Shown one piece after another: positions 7,521 through 16,358 of a DNA stretch of 59,587 bases; the stretch's first letter is position 1; the number at the start of each line of letters is the position of its first letter. The stretch spans positions 1 to 59,587 of the forward strand of contig CANBFE010000024.1 of NCBI GenBank assembly GCA_947367855.1. Direction: 5' to 3'. A program made the position numbers and the translations under genes. This DNA is from an uncultured Lachnospiraceae bacterium. Its GTDB lineage: Bacteria; Bacillota; Clostridia; Lachnospirales; Lachnospiraceae. The notes beneath the pieces were generated by a model, which made no database searches, was not told where the DNA came from, and saw only the letters and a program-made list of their open reading frames with translations.

Positions 7521-9413
7521 ATGCAGATATATCATGGAAAAGGCGTATGCGGCGGAATTGCCATGGGCAGGATCCTGGTTTATGGGAAAAAGAAGATACA
7601 GGCAGAGCCTGGGAAGGTAAAAGACCCGGAAACGGAAGTGCAGCGATACCGGGAAGCCACGGACATAGCCCTGGTTCACTTGAACGGATTGTATGAGAAA
7701 GCTTTGCAGGAAGTGGGGGAGGCTAATGCGGCCATATTTGAAATCCACCGGATGATCCTGGAGGACGGCGATTACCGGAAGGAAGTGGAGCATATCATTC
7801 TGGGCCAGTCCGTCAATGCGGAATATGCGGTGGTCCGCACAGCAGACAAGTTTGCAGGAATATTTGCAGCCATGGAGGATGCATATATGAGAGAGCGGGC
7901 AGCGGATGTGAAGGATGTGTCGGAGCGTCTGCTTGCGGTTCTTCAGGGAGAGAATATATCAGAGCGTTTGCCAGGCATTCGTCAGGGAAAGAATAAATCA
8001 GAGAGTCAGCCTGGCATTCTTCAGGGCAAGGAAGTATCAGCATCTGGGTCTGCCCTCCTTCAGAACGAGAAAAAGACAATTTTCAGGGCTGACGAACCGG
8101 TGATTCTTGTGGCAGAAGACCTGGCGCCTTCCGAGACAGTGCAGCTTGACAGGGACAGGGTGCTTTCCCTTGTGACCGTTCAGGGTTCTCCGTATTCCCA
8201 CACTGCCATTCTGGCCGGAACCATGGGGATTCCCGCAGTGGTGGGAGCAGGGATTCCCCTGGACGGCAGTGTGGACGGGAAGAGAGGAATTGTGGACGGA
8301 ACGGCCGGGGTGATCTACATAGACCCGGATGAAGAGACGGAGCATCGAATGCGGAAGGCCCGGGATGCGGAAAAGGAGAGGGCAGAGCTTCTCCGGACCC
8401 TGAAAGGCAGGGAAAACATCACCCTTGACGGTCAACCTATCCTGTTGTATGCTAATATTGGAAACATCAGAGACCTGGATGCAGCGCTGCAGAACGATGC
8501 GGGGGGAATCGGGCTGTTCCGGAGTGAATTCCTGTACCTGGAGAGGGAGGACTTTCCCTCGGAGGAGGAACAGTTTCAGATCTACCGCGCTGCGGCGGAG
8601 GCCATGGGCGGAAAGAGGGTGGTTATCCGCACACTGGATATCGGGGCGGATAAGGAATGCGGTTATTTTGGGATGGAAAAGGAAGAGAATCCGGCTCTGG
8701 GCTGCCGGGCCATCCGTATCTGCCTGACCAGGCCGGAGATTTTCAAGACCCAGATAAGAGCGCTTTTCCGTGCAAGTATTTACGGAGAAATAGCAATTAT
8801 GTATCCCATGATTACCGGCTTGAAGGAAATCCGCAGGATCTGGGAGCTTGTAGAAGAGGCAAAGCAGGAACTGGATGTCCGGGGAGCGGCTTATGGGAAT
8901 CCGGAACAGGGGATTATGATCGAGACCCCTGCCGCAGCCATTATCAGTGATCTTCTGGCCGGGGAAGTGGATTTTTTCAGCATCGGAACCAATGATCTGA
9001 CCCAGTATCTGCTGGCTGTGGACCGTCAGAACAGTGCACTGGACGGATTTCGGGATACCTATCATCCCGCTGTGCTGCGGATGATTCATCTGGTGGTGGA
9101 CAATGCCCATAAGGCAGGCATCCGGGCAGGTATCTGCGGAGAATTGGCGGCGGATCCGGCGCTGACCAGGGAATTTCTTGCCATGGGGGTGGATGAACTC
9201 TCCGTATCTCCGGGAAGGATCCTGCCTCTTCGCAGGATTATCCTGGAAACCGATGTTTCCGAATATAGGAAGACGCGGCAGAAGGAATGGCAGCCGCCTG
9301 TGTATATGGAAACGCAGGAGTGTCATAGGAGCAATTCGATTTGCCGTCAGGGGCCGGAAGAGGGAGACACCTTCCCGGCAGGAAGGAGTACAGGCGATGA
9401 ATATTTGGCATGA
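7521..9413 (+). CDS. ptsI: PTS enzyme I (phosphoenolpyruvate-protein phosphotransferase)
   Basis: 630 residues against about 570 for typical enzyme I. It transfers phosphate from PEP to HPr. The N-terminal domain begins GKGVCGGIAMGR; the phospho-histidine segment is SPYSHTAILAGTMGIPAVVG; the PEP-binding barrel shows GGIGLFRSEFLY, RTLDIGADKE, GIMIETPAAA, SIGTNDLTQY and AGICGELAAD. The extra length comes from a tandem-repeat insertion at residues about 141-185 before the phospho-histidine domain and a C-terminal tail that overlaps the next gene by 17 bp. ATG 7521 follows GGAGG; a GTG two codons earlier overlaps that site. Confidence 0.92.
   Translation: MQIYHGKGVCGGIAMGRILVYGKKKIQAEPGKVKDPETEVQRYREATDIALVHLNGLYEKALQEVGEANAAIFEIHRMILEDGDYRKEVEHIILGQSVNAEYAVVRTADKFAGIFAAMEDAYMRERAADVKDVSERLLAVLQGENISERLPGIRQGKNKSESQPGILQGKEVSASGSALLQNEKKTIFRADEPVILVAEDLAPSETVQLDRDRVLSLVTVQGSPYSHTAILAGTMGIPAVVGAGIPLDGSVDGKRGIVDGTAGVIYIDPDEETEHRMRKARDAEKERAELLRTLKGRENITLDGQPILLYANIGNIRDLDAALQNDAGGIGLFRSEFLYLEREDFPSEEEQFQIYRAAAEAMGGKRVVIRTLDIGADKECGYFGMEKEENPALGCRAIRICLTRPEIFKTQIRALFRASIYGEIAIMYPMITGLKEIRRIWELVEEAKQELDVRGAAYGNPEQGIMIETPAAAIISDLLAGEVDFFSIGTNDLTQYLLAVDRQNSALDGFRDTYHPAVLRMIHLVVDNAHKAGIRAGICGELAADPALTREFLAMGVDELSVSPGRILPLRRIILETDVSEYRKTRQKEWQPPVYMETQECHRSNSICRQGPEEGDTFPAGRSTGDEYLA
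7941..8057 (+). repeat. In-frame 39-bp tandem repeat inside enzyme I
   Basis: Three 13-residue units, beginning LQGENISERLPGI, RQGKNKSESQPGI and LQGKEVSASGSAL, plus a partial fourth (LQNEK). They lie between the N-terminal helical domain and the phospho-histidine domain. The last unit is more diverged. Unit length keeps the frame, so copy number would change only a linker. Confidence 0.85.
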
Positions 9414-9942
9414 CATCAGCGAAGAGAGAATTTTTCCCACGGATTTCATTTCGGTAATCGAAATACCCAAGGGAAGCAACAAGAAATACGAACTGGACAA
9501 GGAGACAGGGATGCTGATCCTGGACAGGATCCTGTTTACGGCCACCCATTATCCCATGAATTACGGCTTTATTCCCAGAACCTACGGAGATGATCATGAT
9601 CCCCTGGACGTTCTGGTGCTCTGTTCGGAAGCCATACAGCCCCTGACTCTGGTGCGCTGTTATCCTATTGGCGTCATGCGGATGGAGGACAGCGGCCTGG
9701 GAGACGAGAAGATCATCGCCATTCCCTACGGTGATCCTACCTACATGAAATATACCGATATTTCGGAACTGCCGAAACATATTTTCGAGGAACTGAAGCA
9801 TTTCTTTTCCGTCTATAAATTTCTGGAGGGAAAGACCACTGTGGTCAACGAATTCGGCGGTGCCCAGGAAGCCGTGAAGGTTATTGAGGACTGTATTGAG
9901 AATTATAAGAAGAAATTTCTGCCGGAGGGGCAGCAGGAATAG
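9397..9942 (+). CDS. ppa: Inorganic pyrophosphatase, family I
   Basis: 181 residues. It hydrolyses pyrophosphate to phosphate with Mg2+. The signature DDHDPLDVLVL has the metal-binding aspartates, preceded by NYGFIPRTYG; downstream are DEKIIAIPYGDP and HFFSVYKFLEGK. The ATG at 9397 follows GGAAGGAG and overlaps the last 17 bases of the enzyme I gene, so the two are translationally coupled. Length is normal for bacterial family I enzymes. Confidence 0.92.
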   Translation: MNIWHDISEERIFPTDFISVIEIPKGSNKKYELDKETGMLILDRILFTATHYPMNYGFIPRTYGDDHDPLDVLVLCSEAIQPLTLVRCYPIGVMRMEDSGLGDEKIIAIPYGDPTYMKYTDISELPKHIFEELKHFFSVYKFLEGKTTVVNEFGGAQEAVKVIEDCIENYKKKFLPEGQQE

Positions 9943-10013
9943 AAGGGAGCTGCCTGCTCCGAAGAATAGGCAGCACCAAACCGCATACAATAACCAGGAA
10001 AGGAAGTGTTGCT

Positions 10014-10565
10014 ATGACGCCTGCATTGGGACAAGAGAAAGTCTGTACCATTGACGACATCTACAGCCTGCCGGAGGGCAGCAGGGCCGAACTGATTGAC
10101 GGCCGGATTTATGATATGGCTCCGCCCAACACCAGGCACCAAAGAATACTGTCTTTTCTGCATCTGGAAACAGGAAATTATATTCGGGCCAGAAATGGGG
10201 AGTGCGAGGTCTTTCCCGCGCCTTTTGCCGTTTTCCTTTTTGCAGATGATTCCCAATATGTGGAACCGGATATCTCTGTGGTCTGTGATAAGCATAAGCT
10301 CAATGATCATGGATGCAGCGGCGCTCCTGACTGGATTATAGAAATCGTTTCCCCTGGCAGCAGGCGAATGGATTATTATACAAAATTATCTCTATACCGG
10401 TCTGCCAATGTGAGAGAATATTGGATTGTAGATCCTATGAAGCAGACCGTTCTGGTTTACGACATGGAACATGATTCTGCTCCTGCGATCTACTCATTTG
10501 CCGATAAGATCAAAGCCAATATTTATGATGATTTATGGATTGATTTCCGGAAACTGCATTTATAA
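10014..10565 (+). CDS. Uma2-family (DUF820) putative endonuclease
   Basis: 183 residues matching the Uma2 fold, a PD-(D/E)XK-like nuclease family of unclear role. Visible motifs are ELIDGRIYDMAPP near residue 26, EPDISVVCDKHKL, the conserved PDWIIEIVSPGS with the acidic catalytic pair, and YRSANVREYWIVDP. Uma2 genes are often scattered as single copies in many bacteria, and a function in DNA cleavage has been proposed from structure only. It stands alone downstream of ppa. ATG 10014 follows AGGAAAGGAAG. Confidence 0.8.
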   Translation: MTPALGQEKVCTIDDIYSLPEGSRAELIDGRIYDMAPPNTRHQRILSFLHLETGNYIRARNGECEVFPAPFAVFLFADDSQYVEPDISVVCDKHKLNDHGCSGAPDWIIEIVSPGSRRMDYYTKLSLYRSANVREYWIVDPMKQTVLVYDMEHDSAPAIYSFADKIKANIYDDLWIDFRKLHL

Positions 10566-10685
10566 ACCGGTAACAAGCTTTCCCATTTTATTATTCGGAA
10601 TCAAATAGGAGAGATTTTATCCCCGCTTTCCGCGCGGCCCGTGCGCCCCTTTAGCGGTAAACTTCCGGATGGGCCTGCGCATAGA

Positions 10686-10715
10686 AAAGGCATGTGCTTT
10701 GCTGCATATGCCTTT
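10686..10715. repeat. 12-bp inverted repeat in the 10565-10770 gap
   Basis: AAAGGCATGTGC (10686-10697) pairs with GCATATGCCTTT (10704-10715), with one G-U pair and a six-base loop. It lies between convergent genes and may act as a terminator, but neither side has a good T run. Nothing else is recognisable in this gap. Confidence 0.5.
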
Positions 10716-10769
10716 CTAGCTGCCTGTAAAGTTGTCTGCCTGCTGTCTGCCTTATCTTTTTACCTTATC

Positions 10770-13175
10770 CTATGGCATGTCCCCGGGAGAGACGATGATA
10801 TTATCCGCCATGGTAAACACGCCGGTGGAGCCTCTGTAACAGCACCATTGAGGCATTTTCGCATATCTGTGCGCCACAAACCGGAAAGCGCCGATTACGT
10901 CCCGGACGGGAAGAGAGAAATCCTGTACGGCGATTTCCCGGGCGCAGGGTTTACAGGGAATCTCCAGTCTGGCAGTGAGGGTCATATGCTCCGGGTCAGG
11001 CCCGGTGTAAAGCTCCAGAAATTCCGGATAAATAACGCCCACGCGGTGATGGGAGAGGAAGCCCACGGTGATCTGCTCTACGGGCATAGGCGCCGGAAGC
11101 TGTCCGCAGATTTCCAGATTCCCCAGGGTGCCCCGCCACCTGCCGTCCAGATAGTCCAGGGAACCCCGGACAGGCTCCAGAAGATCCGCAATGCCATTTC
11201 CCCGGAATACGGGACGGGGATCAAAACGCGTTTCGCTTGTAAGGCGAATCCCAGGAACGGAAAAACGGTATTTCGATGATATTGTTTCACTGCATCGTCC
11301 GTCCGGAAGAAACAGACCGGCGGTGATGTCTGTGTCGGACTGTACTGTGAGAGGAGCGGTATAGCAGGGCGAATCCTTTGCGGGCTGTGTGCCGTCCAAA
11401 GTATAACGGATTTCACCGGGCTCCGGGGCATGGATACGGATTTGCTGCACGGAGCCTGCCGGGAAGATGCAGGATTTCGGCTCCATAACAGGCACCATGG
11501 GAGGTACCTGGAAGGCGCCGGCTGTTTTGCAGTGGGGAATGCTGTCTGCCTCGCCCTGGAAGGACGGTTCCGGGACCTGGCCTGCCAGGTATTCCTGTGA
11601 AAATATGGTCTGTTTGTCTGCGGCTACGCCCAGGCGGAGGCTGATTTTTCCCTCTTCCGGACAAAGGACCACACCCTCTGTGTCCGCCCGGAGGATTCTG
11701 CCTGTTTCCACCGTAAAACCGAAAGAAAATCCCCGGTATTCCATGGAGATCTCTTTTCCGCCGTTTTCCAGGGAACGAAAGACCGGAAGGGTATCAAAGC
11801 ACAGGCGGTAATCTCCCTCCAACAGAACGCGGTCAGGATGCATGGTAAAGCAGGCCAGCCGTGCGCCGGACTTTTCTTCGGAGAGAACTGCCTGGGCGGT
11901 AAGCTCGTCCAGAGTCTGATAAACGATTTTTCCCAGAGGCTCCTGTCCGTTTTCATCTGTCAGCCGGATAAAGGGTCTCTGACCGGTCCCTTTCCGGTCA
12001 GTCCAGATTTGGGGAAACAATACGGGAAGAGCATCGAAATTGCTCTTGGCATTGTCCATGGGGGCATTCAGATATCTGGAGGGATACTCCTGGCGGTACA
12101 GGAAGAAATCCCGGATGCGCAGATGGCCTTCCTCCCCCAAAAAGCCCAGGCGGTAATTGCTGCAGGCGTACCACTGGGCGGAAAGATTCCGCTCCGTATC
12201 CCAGTCCCCGGAAGCCTGGAAGGTCAAGGGCGGAGTCAGGCGGTAGGCGCGTTTAAACCAGGCGCTGCTGTCCGCCATGGTTTCAATGCGGACTTTTCCT
12301 TCCTGCCGGAGTTTTTTCAGATGCTTTAACTGGGGTTCCATGCCCGGCTTGATGTTTTCCCAGAGAAAATTGTTTTCCTGCCCCACATGGGCATAGCCTG
12401 CCCCCAGGGAATCTTCCTCCGTGAGGCATCCGAAAAACCAGGAAATCCATTTCTCGTTTCTGCCGATAAGCCAGGAGGGTTCCAAAGTGTAGACACCCTG
12501 AAGGCCGGAGCGCACATCCTGCTCGAAGTTGTAGATGGGGTCAGGGCCAAGCAGCCGGAACATGGGTATGTCAAGCTGCCCGTCTCGGGTATTGGCGGGC
12601 ATGTTTTCGTTGCGGCGGCTCGGGTAATAGATACCGTTGGGGAAACCGCCCCATAGCGTGAAACCGTCCGTTCCCATCTGATCCCGGCAGATGGCGCTTC
12701 CCACGATACCGTACTTTTCAGCCGCATGGGATATGGTCACCGTGTCCAAAACCCAGGAACCGATGGTTTTGGGATAGAAGCCGAATACCTGTTTAAAGTC
12801 GTCCATGTAGGCGTCCACCAGTTTCCGCCGCTCTTCCGGGGTGTAACCGATGCAGTAGGCGCTGTTCACCCGCTCGTCGAATTCCTCCGTCCATGCCCCG
12901 CGGAAGGTTACGCCCGCCTTTTGGCACAGCGGCTGGGTGATTTCCCACCAGGCGGAGATTTCGTCGCCTTCACCGGTATGGTTTTTCAGCAGCTCCTGGT
13001 AACGCGGCTCCATGAGAGTATCGTATTTCAGGGCGTAAGTTGCCGGGAAACCATACTGGCGGATCAAAATGATCTGGTTTCGGACAGTTTCAAAATCGTC
13101 CTGGATGAAGATGCTGGGCTCTACATGGGACATGCGGATAAAGTTATAAATGTTCACGATGACTGTTTTTTTCAT
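10770..13175 (-). CDS. Large carbohydrate-active-like protein with deacetylase/GH-type barrel and chitobiase-C-like domain
   Basis: 801 residues, no signal peptide, so probably cytoplasmic. The first 320 or so residues look like a glycoside hydrolase/deacetylase beta/alpha barrel (MKKTVIVNIYNFIRM, TYALKYDTLMEP, WEITQPLCQKAG, PKTIGSWVLDT, YGIVGSAICRDQ). The middle is beta-rich and unassigned. Around residues 585-640 is a segment like the chitobiase C-terminal domain (EIRYTLDGTQPAKDSP). A beta-sandwich module probably follows. I do not recognise a characterised homologue; substrate unknown. It is monocistronic with its own promoter. Start codon follows CCAGGAGAAAAAAC. Confidence 0.75.
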   Translation of the reverse strand: MKKTVIVNIYNFIRMSHVEPSIFIQDDFETVRNQIILIRQYGFPATYALKYDTLMEPRYQELLKNHTGEGDEISAWWEITQPLCQKAGVTFRGAWTEEFDERVNSAYCIGYTPEERRKLVDAYMDDFKQVFGFYPKTIGSWVLDTVTISHAAEKYGIVGSAICRDQMGTDGFTLWGGFPNGIYYPSRRNENMPANTRDGQLDIPMFRLLGPDPIYNFEQDVRSGLQGVYTLEPSWLIGRNEKWISWFFGCLTEEDSLGAGYAHVGQENNFLWENIKPGMEPQLKHLKKLRQEGKVRIETMADSSAWFKRAYRLTPPLTFQASGDWDTERNLSAQWYACSNYRLGFLGEEGHLRIRDFFLYRQEYPSRYLNAPMDNAKSNFDALPVLFPQIWTDRKGTGQRPFIRLTDENGQEPLGKIVYQTLDELTAQAVLSEEKSGARLACFTMHPDRVLLEGDYRLCFDTLPVFRSLENGGKEISMEYRGFSFGFTVETGRILRADTEGVVLCPEEGKISLRLGVAADKQTIFSQEYLAGQVPEPSFQGEADSIPHCKTAGAFQVPPMVPVMEPKSCIFPAGSVQQIRIHAPEPGEIRYTLDGTQPAKDSPCYTAPLTVQSDTDITAGLFLPDGRCSETISSKYRFSVPGIRLTSETRFDPRPVFRGNGIADLLEPVRGSLDYLDGRWRGTLGNLEICGQLPAPMPVEQITVGFLSHHRVGVIYPEFLELYTGPDPEHMTLTARLEIPCKPCAREIAVQDFSLPVRDVIGAFRFVAHRYAKMPQWCCYRGSTGVFTMADNIIVSPGDMP

Positions 13176-13264
13176 GTTTTTTCTCCTGGTTCTTTAGAAA
13201 GCAATTTTCCTGTTTCCATTTTTTCCTGTTTCCGCCCTGATGGGGCTGATTTTCGTATGATTCC

Positions 13265-13293
13265 AGTATATGTCATTTTGGGAAAAAAAGCAA
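13265..13293 (-). promoter_or_regulatory. Promoter for the leftward 801-residue gene
   Basis: On the reverse strand TTGCTT (13293-13288), a 17-base spacer and TATACT (13270-13265), about 90 bases before the start codon. On the forward strand a TATAAT lies at 13325-13330 that could serve the divergent HTH gene, but with no clear -35. Confidence 0.55.
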
Positions 13294-13380
13294 TTTTCTC
13301 ATGGGGATTCCCTTATTTTTTTGCTATAATCAATAGAAATCAGACGATATAGTCCGGTTCAGAAAGGAAGATCAGTAAAT

Positions 13381-13641
13381 ATGACCAAAGTAATTCTTGA
13401 CATTCAGATTGGAGAAACATTAAAAGCATTTCGAAAACGTGCAGGTTATACCCAGGTGGATGTGGTACGGAAGGCAAATTTATATGGAAGCAGGATGTCT
13501 GAATCAACCTATTCAAAAATCGAACAGGGAAACCGCAACATTTTTGCTTCTGACCTTGTGATACTGAAATTGGTGCTTGGTTTTTCCTATGAGGATATTT
13601 TCGGCAGGTATGAGAACATGATTTTAAATGATAAGCTTTAA
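13381..13641 (+). CDS. Small XRE-type helix-turn-helix regulator
   Basis: 86 residues. Residues 8-65 are a Cro/CI-type HTH: IGETLKAFRKRAGYTQVDVV, then SESTYSKIEQGNRNIFASDL, with the recognition helix around SESTYSKIEQG. It has no effector domain, so it is probably a simple DNA-binding repressor. Divergent to the 801-residue gene, which it may regulate (inference from position). Its TAA stop lies within the first bases of the repeat element that follows. ATG is preceded by AGAAAGGAAG. Confidence 0.8.
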   Translation: MTKVILDIQIGETLKAFRKRAGYTQVDVVRKANLYGSRMSESTYSKIEQGNRNIFASDLVILKLVLGFSYEDIFGRYENMILNDKL

Positions 13642-13733
13642 CAGTTCAGACAGCCTCTCTCGCGAAGTCAAAATTGCGCTCTGTGCAATTTGCGCTCTGT
13701 GCAATTTGCGCTCTGTGCAATTTTGCGAGAAGC
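13639..13733 (+). repeat. Partial copy of the GTAACAGTTCAG repeat element with 16-bp triplication
   Basis: Starts TAACAGTTCAGACAG, then TCTCGCGAAGTCAA, as in the full copy at 22179-22337, but the right end is absent. Inside, TTGCGCTCTGTGCAAT occurs three times in tandem (13674, 13690, 13706; period 16). TCTCGC and GCGAGA close a nested stem. The element begins at the stop codon of the HTH gene. Confidence 0.75.
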
Positions 13734-13751
13734 TTTAGACGGAAAGTATCC

Positions 13752-13780
13752 TTGATATTTTGGGGAAAGCGGATTATAAT
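13752..13780 (+). promoter_or_regulatory. SigA-type promoter for the ABC transporter operon
   Basis: TTGATA (13752-13757), 17-base spacer, TATAAT (13775-13780). It lies about 105 bases ahead of the truncated HTH reading frame and drives the two ABC genes. Confidence 0.7.
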
Positions 13781-13886
13781 CGAAATATGAAAAGCACGCT
13801 TTACATACAGCACGGCTTTTCCCGGACGGACAAAAGCGGGAAGGATGCCGGAAGCGGGCAATCTGGGATGATAGAGGAGGGCAGCC

Positions 13887-14021
13887 ATGAAGAACCGCCT
13901 GGAAGAAATTCGGAAAAACCGCGGTATGAATCAGGAAGAACTGGCGGATGTACTGGAGGTCTCCAGGCAGACCTGCCGACAAAAAAGCAACGATAAACAG
14001 ACTGTGAGGAGAAATACATGA
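13887..14021 (+). pseudogene. Truncated XRE regulator (YozG-like), 44 residues
   Basis: After GAGGAGG, an ATG opens MKNRLEEIRKNRGMNQEELA then DVLEVSRQT, the start of a small XRE regulator of the type that normally continues with a recognition helix and about 25 further residues. Here it changes after VSRQT into CRQKSNDKQTVRRNT and stops. The expected continuation (I-x-x-L-E-N-G-R-Y) is missing, so I read this as a deletion or frameshift. The stop overlaps the ABC ATPase start (ATGA), so the fragment may still serve translational coupling. Confidence 0.65.
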
Positions 14022-14725
14022 AATTTATAATCGAACACTTATCCAAGCATTTTGAGAAAAAGGAGGTCCTGCGGGACATCACCTTCACCTTTGAAGAGGG
14101 CAAAATTTACGGCCTTCTGGGCAGGAACGGCGCAGGCAAAACCACCCTGTTCAACTGCCTCAACCGGGATATCCGGGCAGACGGGGGAGCCTTCTTTCTG
14201 GAGACGGAGACGGGCAGGCGGGAGATTACGCCCCAGGATATCGGCTATGTCCTTTCCACGCCAACGGTGCCGGAATTCCTTACCGGAAGGGAATTTCTGA
14301 AATTTTTCCTGGACATAAACGAGAAGACCATCGGGGCTGCCAGACCCCTGGACGAATATTTTGACTACATGAGCATTGCCCCGGAGGACCGGGACAAACT
14401 GCTGAAGGATTATTCCCACGGCATGAAAAACAAGATGCAGATGTTGGTGAACATTATCGCCCGGCCCAATCTGCTGCTTCTGGACGAACCTCTGACCTCC
14501 CTGGACGTGGTGGTGGCGGAGGAGATGAAGCAGCTGCTCCGCTCCCTGAAAAGCGGCCGCATTATTCTGTTTTCCACCCATATCATGGACCTGGCCCTGG
14601 ATCTGTGCGACGAAATTGTCCTCCTGAATCACGGGGAACTGGAAGTGGTGGAAAAGCAGCATCTGGATGCGGGAGAGTTCCGGGACAAGATTATCGCCGC
14701 GCTTCGGGAGGAAGATCATGATTAA
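14018..14725 (+). CDS. ABC transporter ATP-binding protein
   Basis: 235 residues: one nucleotide-binding domain. Walker A is GRNGAGKTT (about residues 35-43), the signature is degenerate (YSHGMKNKMQ instead of LSGGQ), Walker B is LLLLDEPLTSLD and the switch histidine is in FSTHIMDLA. The missing LSGGQ is common in this small export-type family. It couples ATP hydrolysis to the permease encoded next, with which it overlaps by 8 bp. Substrate unknown. Translation is coupled to the truncated HTH fragment. Confidence 0.88.
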   Translation: MKFIIEHLSKHFEKKEVLRDITFTFEEGKIYGLLGRNGAGKTTLFNCLNRDIRADGGAFFLETETGRREITPQDIGYVLSTPTVPEFLTGREFLKFFLDINEKTIGAARPLDEYFDYMSIAPEDRDKLLKDYSHGMKNKMQMLVNIIARPNLLLLDEPLTSLDVVVAEEMKQLLRSLKSGRIILFSTHIMDLALDLCDEIVLLNHGELEVVEKQHLDAGEFRDKIIAALREEDHD

Positions 14726-16289
14726 AACATTCAAAATATCCTTTTCCCTGAAAAATACCTATCGTGTGAACGGCATTTTACATTCCCTGAAGCAGATTCC
14801 ACTGGTGAAAAAACTGCTGCCGGATGCGCTCTACGGGGTCTGGGGACTGAAAATATTTGCCAATGTCCTGGCGGTTCTGTGGGAGCTGTGTACCATATTT
14901 CTGGGGAAATTTCTGTATCTTCTGCTGATGGTTTCAGGACCCGGGATACTGTATGAGGGCCTGGATACAGGGGCGGTGTTTCTGCACATTCTGCTGCCGC
15001 TGACCCTGATCGGCAGCTATGCAAACACGGCGCTGTTCAACCCTTCCAGGGACAAATATTATGCCATGATACTCATGCGGATGGATGCCGGAGAGTACAC
15101 AATTGTGAACTATACCTATTCCATCCTGAAAGTCGCCGTTGGTTTTCTGCCCCTTATGGTGGGATTCGGTTTACTGGCAGGGCTTCCGCTGTGGCTGTGC
15201 CTGCTGCTTCCCCTTTCCGTCTGCGGCTGCAAGCTGACGGCAGCGGCGTGTTCTCTCCTGGATTATGAGCGCAGCGGCAGGGTTTACAATGAAAACAAAC
15301 TGGGAAAGGCGGGATGGATTTGCGTGGCGCTGCTGTTGGGCATAGCCTATGGACTGCCGGCCCTGGGAATTCTGCTTCCAGAAGCGGTTTCCGTTTCGCT
15401 GCTGCTTGCCGCCATTCCCCTGGGGCTTCTGTCCGCAGGCAAAATTTATTCCTTCAGGGAGTACAGGGAAATCAATCAGCAGCTTTTGGCTGATTCCCTG
15501 CACCAGATGGACAGCGTAAAACAGAATGCCAAGACAGTCAGCGAGAAAAAGATTTCCACAGACACCACCATTTCCAGTGACAGAAAAGGCTTTGAGTACC
15601 TGAATGAACTGTTTATCAAAAGGCACCGGAAAATTCTCTGGAATTCCGCGGAAAAGATAGCCTCTGTCTGCGCCTTTCTGGTCTGCGGAACCATGCTGTT
15701 TCTGTATCTGAAACCGGAACTGAAGCCCGTAGTCAATGAACTGGTGCTGACATGGCTGCCTTATTTTGCCTTTATCATGTATGCCATTAACCGGGGAACC
15801 GGTTTTACCCAGGCCCTGTTCATGAACTGTGACCACAGCCTGCTGACCTATTCTTTTTACAAGCAGCCCGGATTTGTACTGAAGCTGTTCCGGATACGTC
15901 TGCGGGAGATTATAAAAATCAATGCGGTTCCGGCCTTGGTGATGGGAGTGGGCCTGGCTTTGCTTCTTTTCGTTTCGGGAGGGACGCCCCAGCCGCTGAA
16001 TTACGCCGTCCTGGTGGTATCGGTCCTGTGCATGAGTGTTTTCTTTTCCATTCATTACCTGACGATTTATTATCTGCTGCAGCCCTATACGGCAGGAACG
16101 CAGATGAAAGGGGGAACCTACCGTCTGGTTTCCATACTGACTTACCTGGGCTGCTATTACCTGATGCAGATCCGCATGCAGACTCTGGTTTTCGGGGTGA
16201 TGACCATTGTTTTCTGTGTGCTGTACAGCATTCTGGCCTGTATTCTGGTGTATAAACTGGCGCCGAAGACCTTCCGGCTGCGGGCGTAG
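14718..16289 (+). CDS. ABC transporter permease, about 523 residues
   Basis: Polytopic membrane protein with hydrophobic segments at roughly 45-75, 80-110, 145-180, 205-260, 315-340, 355-375, 410-440, 445-475 and 485-520, and a charged cytoplasmic stretch (residues about 255-305). ATG 14718 follows GGGAGGAAG and overlaps the ATPase gene by 8 bp. I do not recognise a characterised homologue. It pairs with the ATPase upstream to form an exporter-like complex of unknown substrate. Confidence 0.78.
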   Translation: MIKTFKISFSLKNTYRVNGILHSLKQIPLVKKLLPDALYGVWGLKIFANVLAVLWELCTIFLGKFLYLLLMVSGPGILYEGLDTGAVFLHILLPLTLIGSYANTALFNPSRDKYYAMILMRMDAGEYTIVNYTYSILKVAVGFLPLMVGFGLLAGLPLWLCLLLPLSVCGCKLTAAACSLLDYERSGRVYNENKLGKAGWICVALLLGIAYGLPALGILLPEAVSVSLLLAAIPLGLLSAGKIYSFREYREINQQLLADSLHQMDSVKQNAKTVSEKKISTDTTISSDRKGFEYLNELFIKRHRKILWNSAEKIASVCAFLVCGTMLFLYLKPELKPVVNELVLTWLPYFAFIMYAINRGTGFTQALFMNCDHSLLTYSFYKQPGFVLKLFRIRLREIIKINAVPALVMGVGLALLLFVSGGTPQPLNYAVLVVSVLCMSVFFSIHYLTIYYLLQPYTAGTQMKGGTYRLVSILTYLGCYYLMQIRMQTLVFGVMTIVFCVLYSILACILVYKLAPKTFRLRA

Positions 16290-16358
16290 GGAGAAGCTTT
16301 TATCAGGCGAGACATGTGGTTCATAAATGGGGATGCAGAGAAGGAGATACATAATCAT

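Noticed and set aside
6717..7793. Long antisense open frame (358 codons, reverse strand) over fruK, the minisatellite and enzyme I
   Set aside because: It overlaps two well-supported genes on the other strand, is Ser/Phe/Pro-rich from the repeat, and has no ribosome site.
8037..9545. Reverse-strand open frame of 502 codons over enzyme I
   Set aside because: Shadow of the enzyme I gene; His/Pro/Arg-rich composition and no recognisable domain.
15171..16358. Reverse-strand frame of 395 codons over the ABC permease
   Set aside because: Gln/His-rich antisense of membrane-helix codons; a typical shadow.
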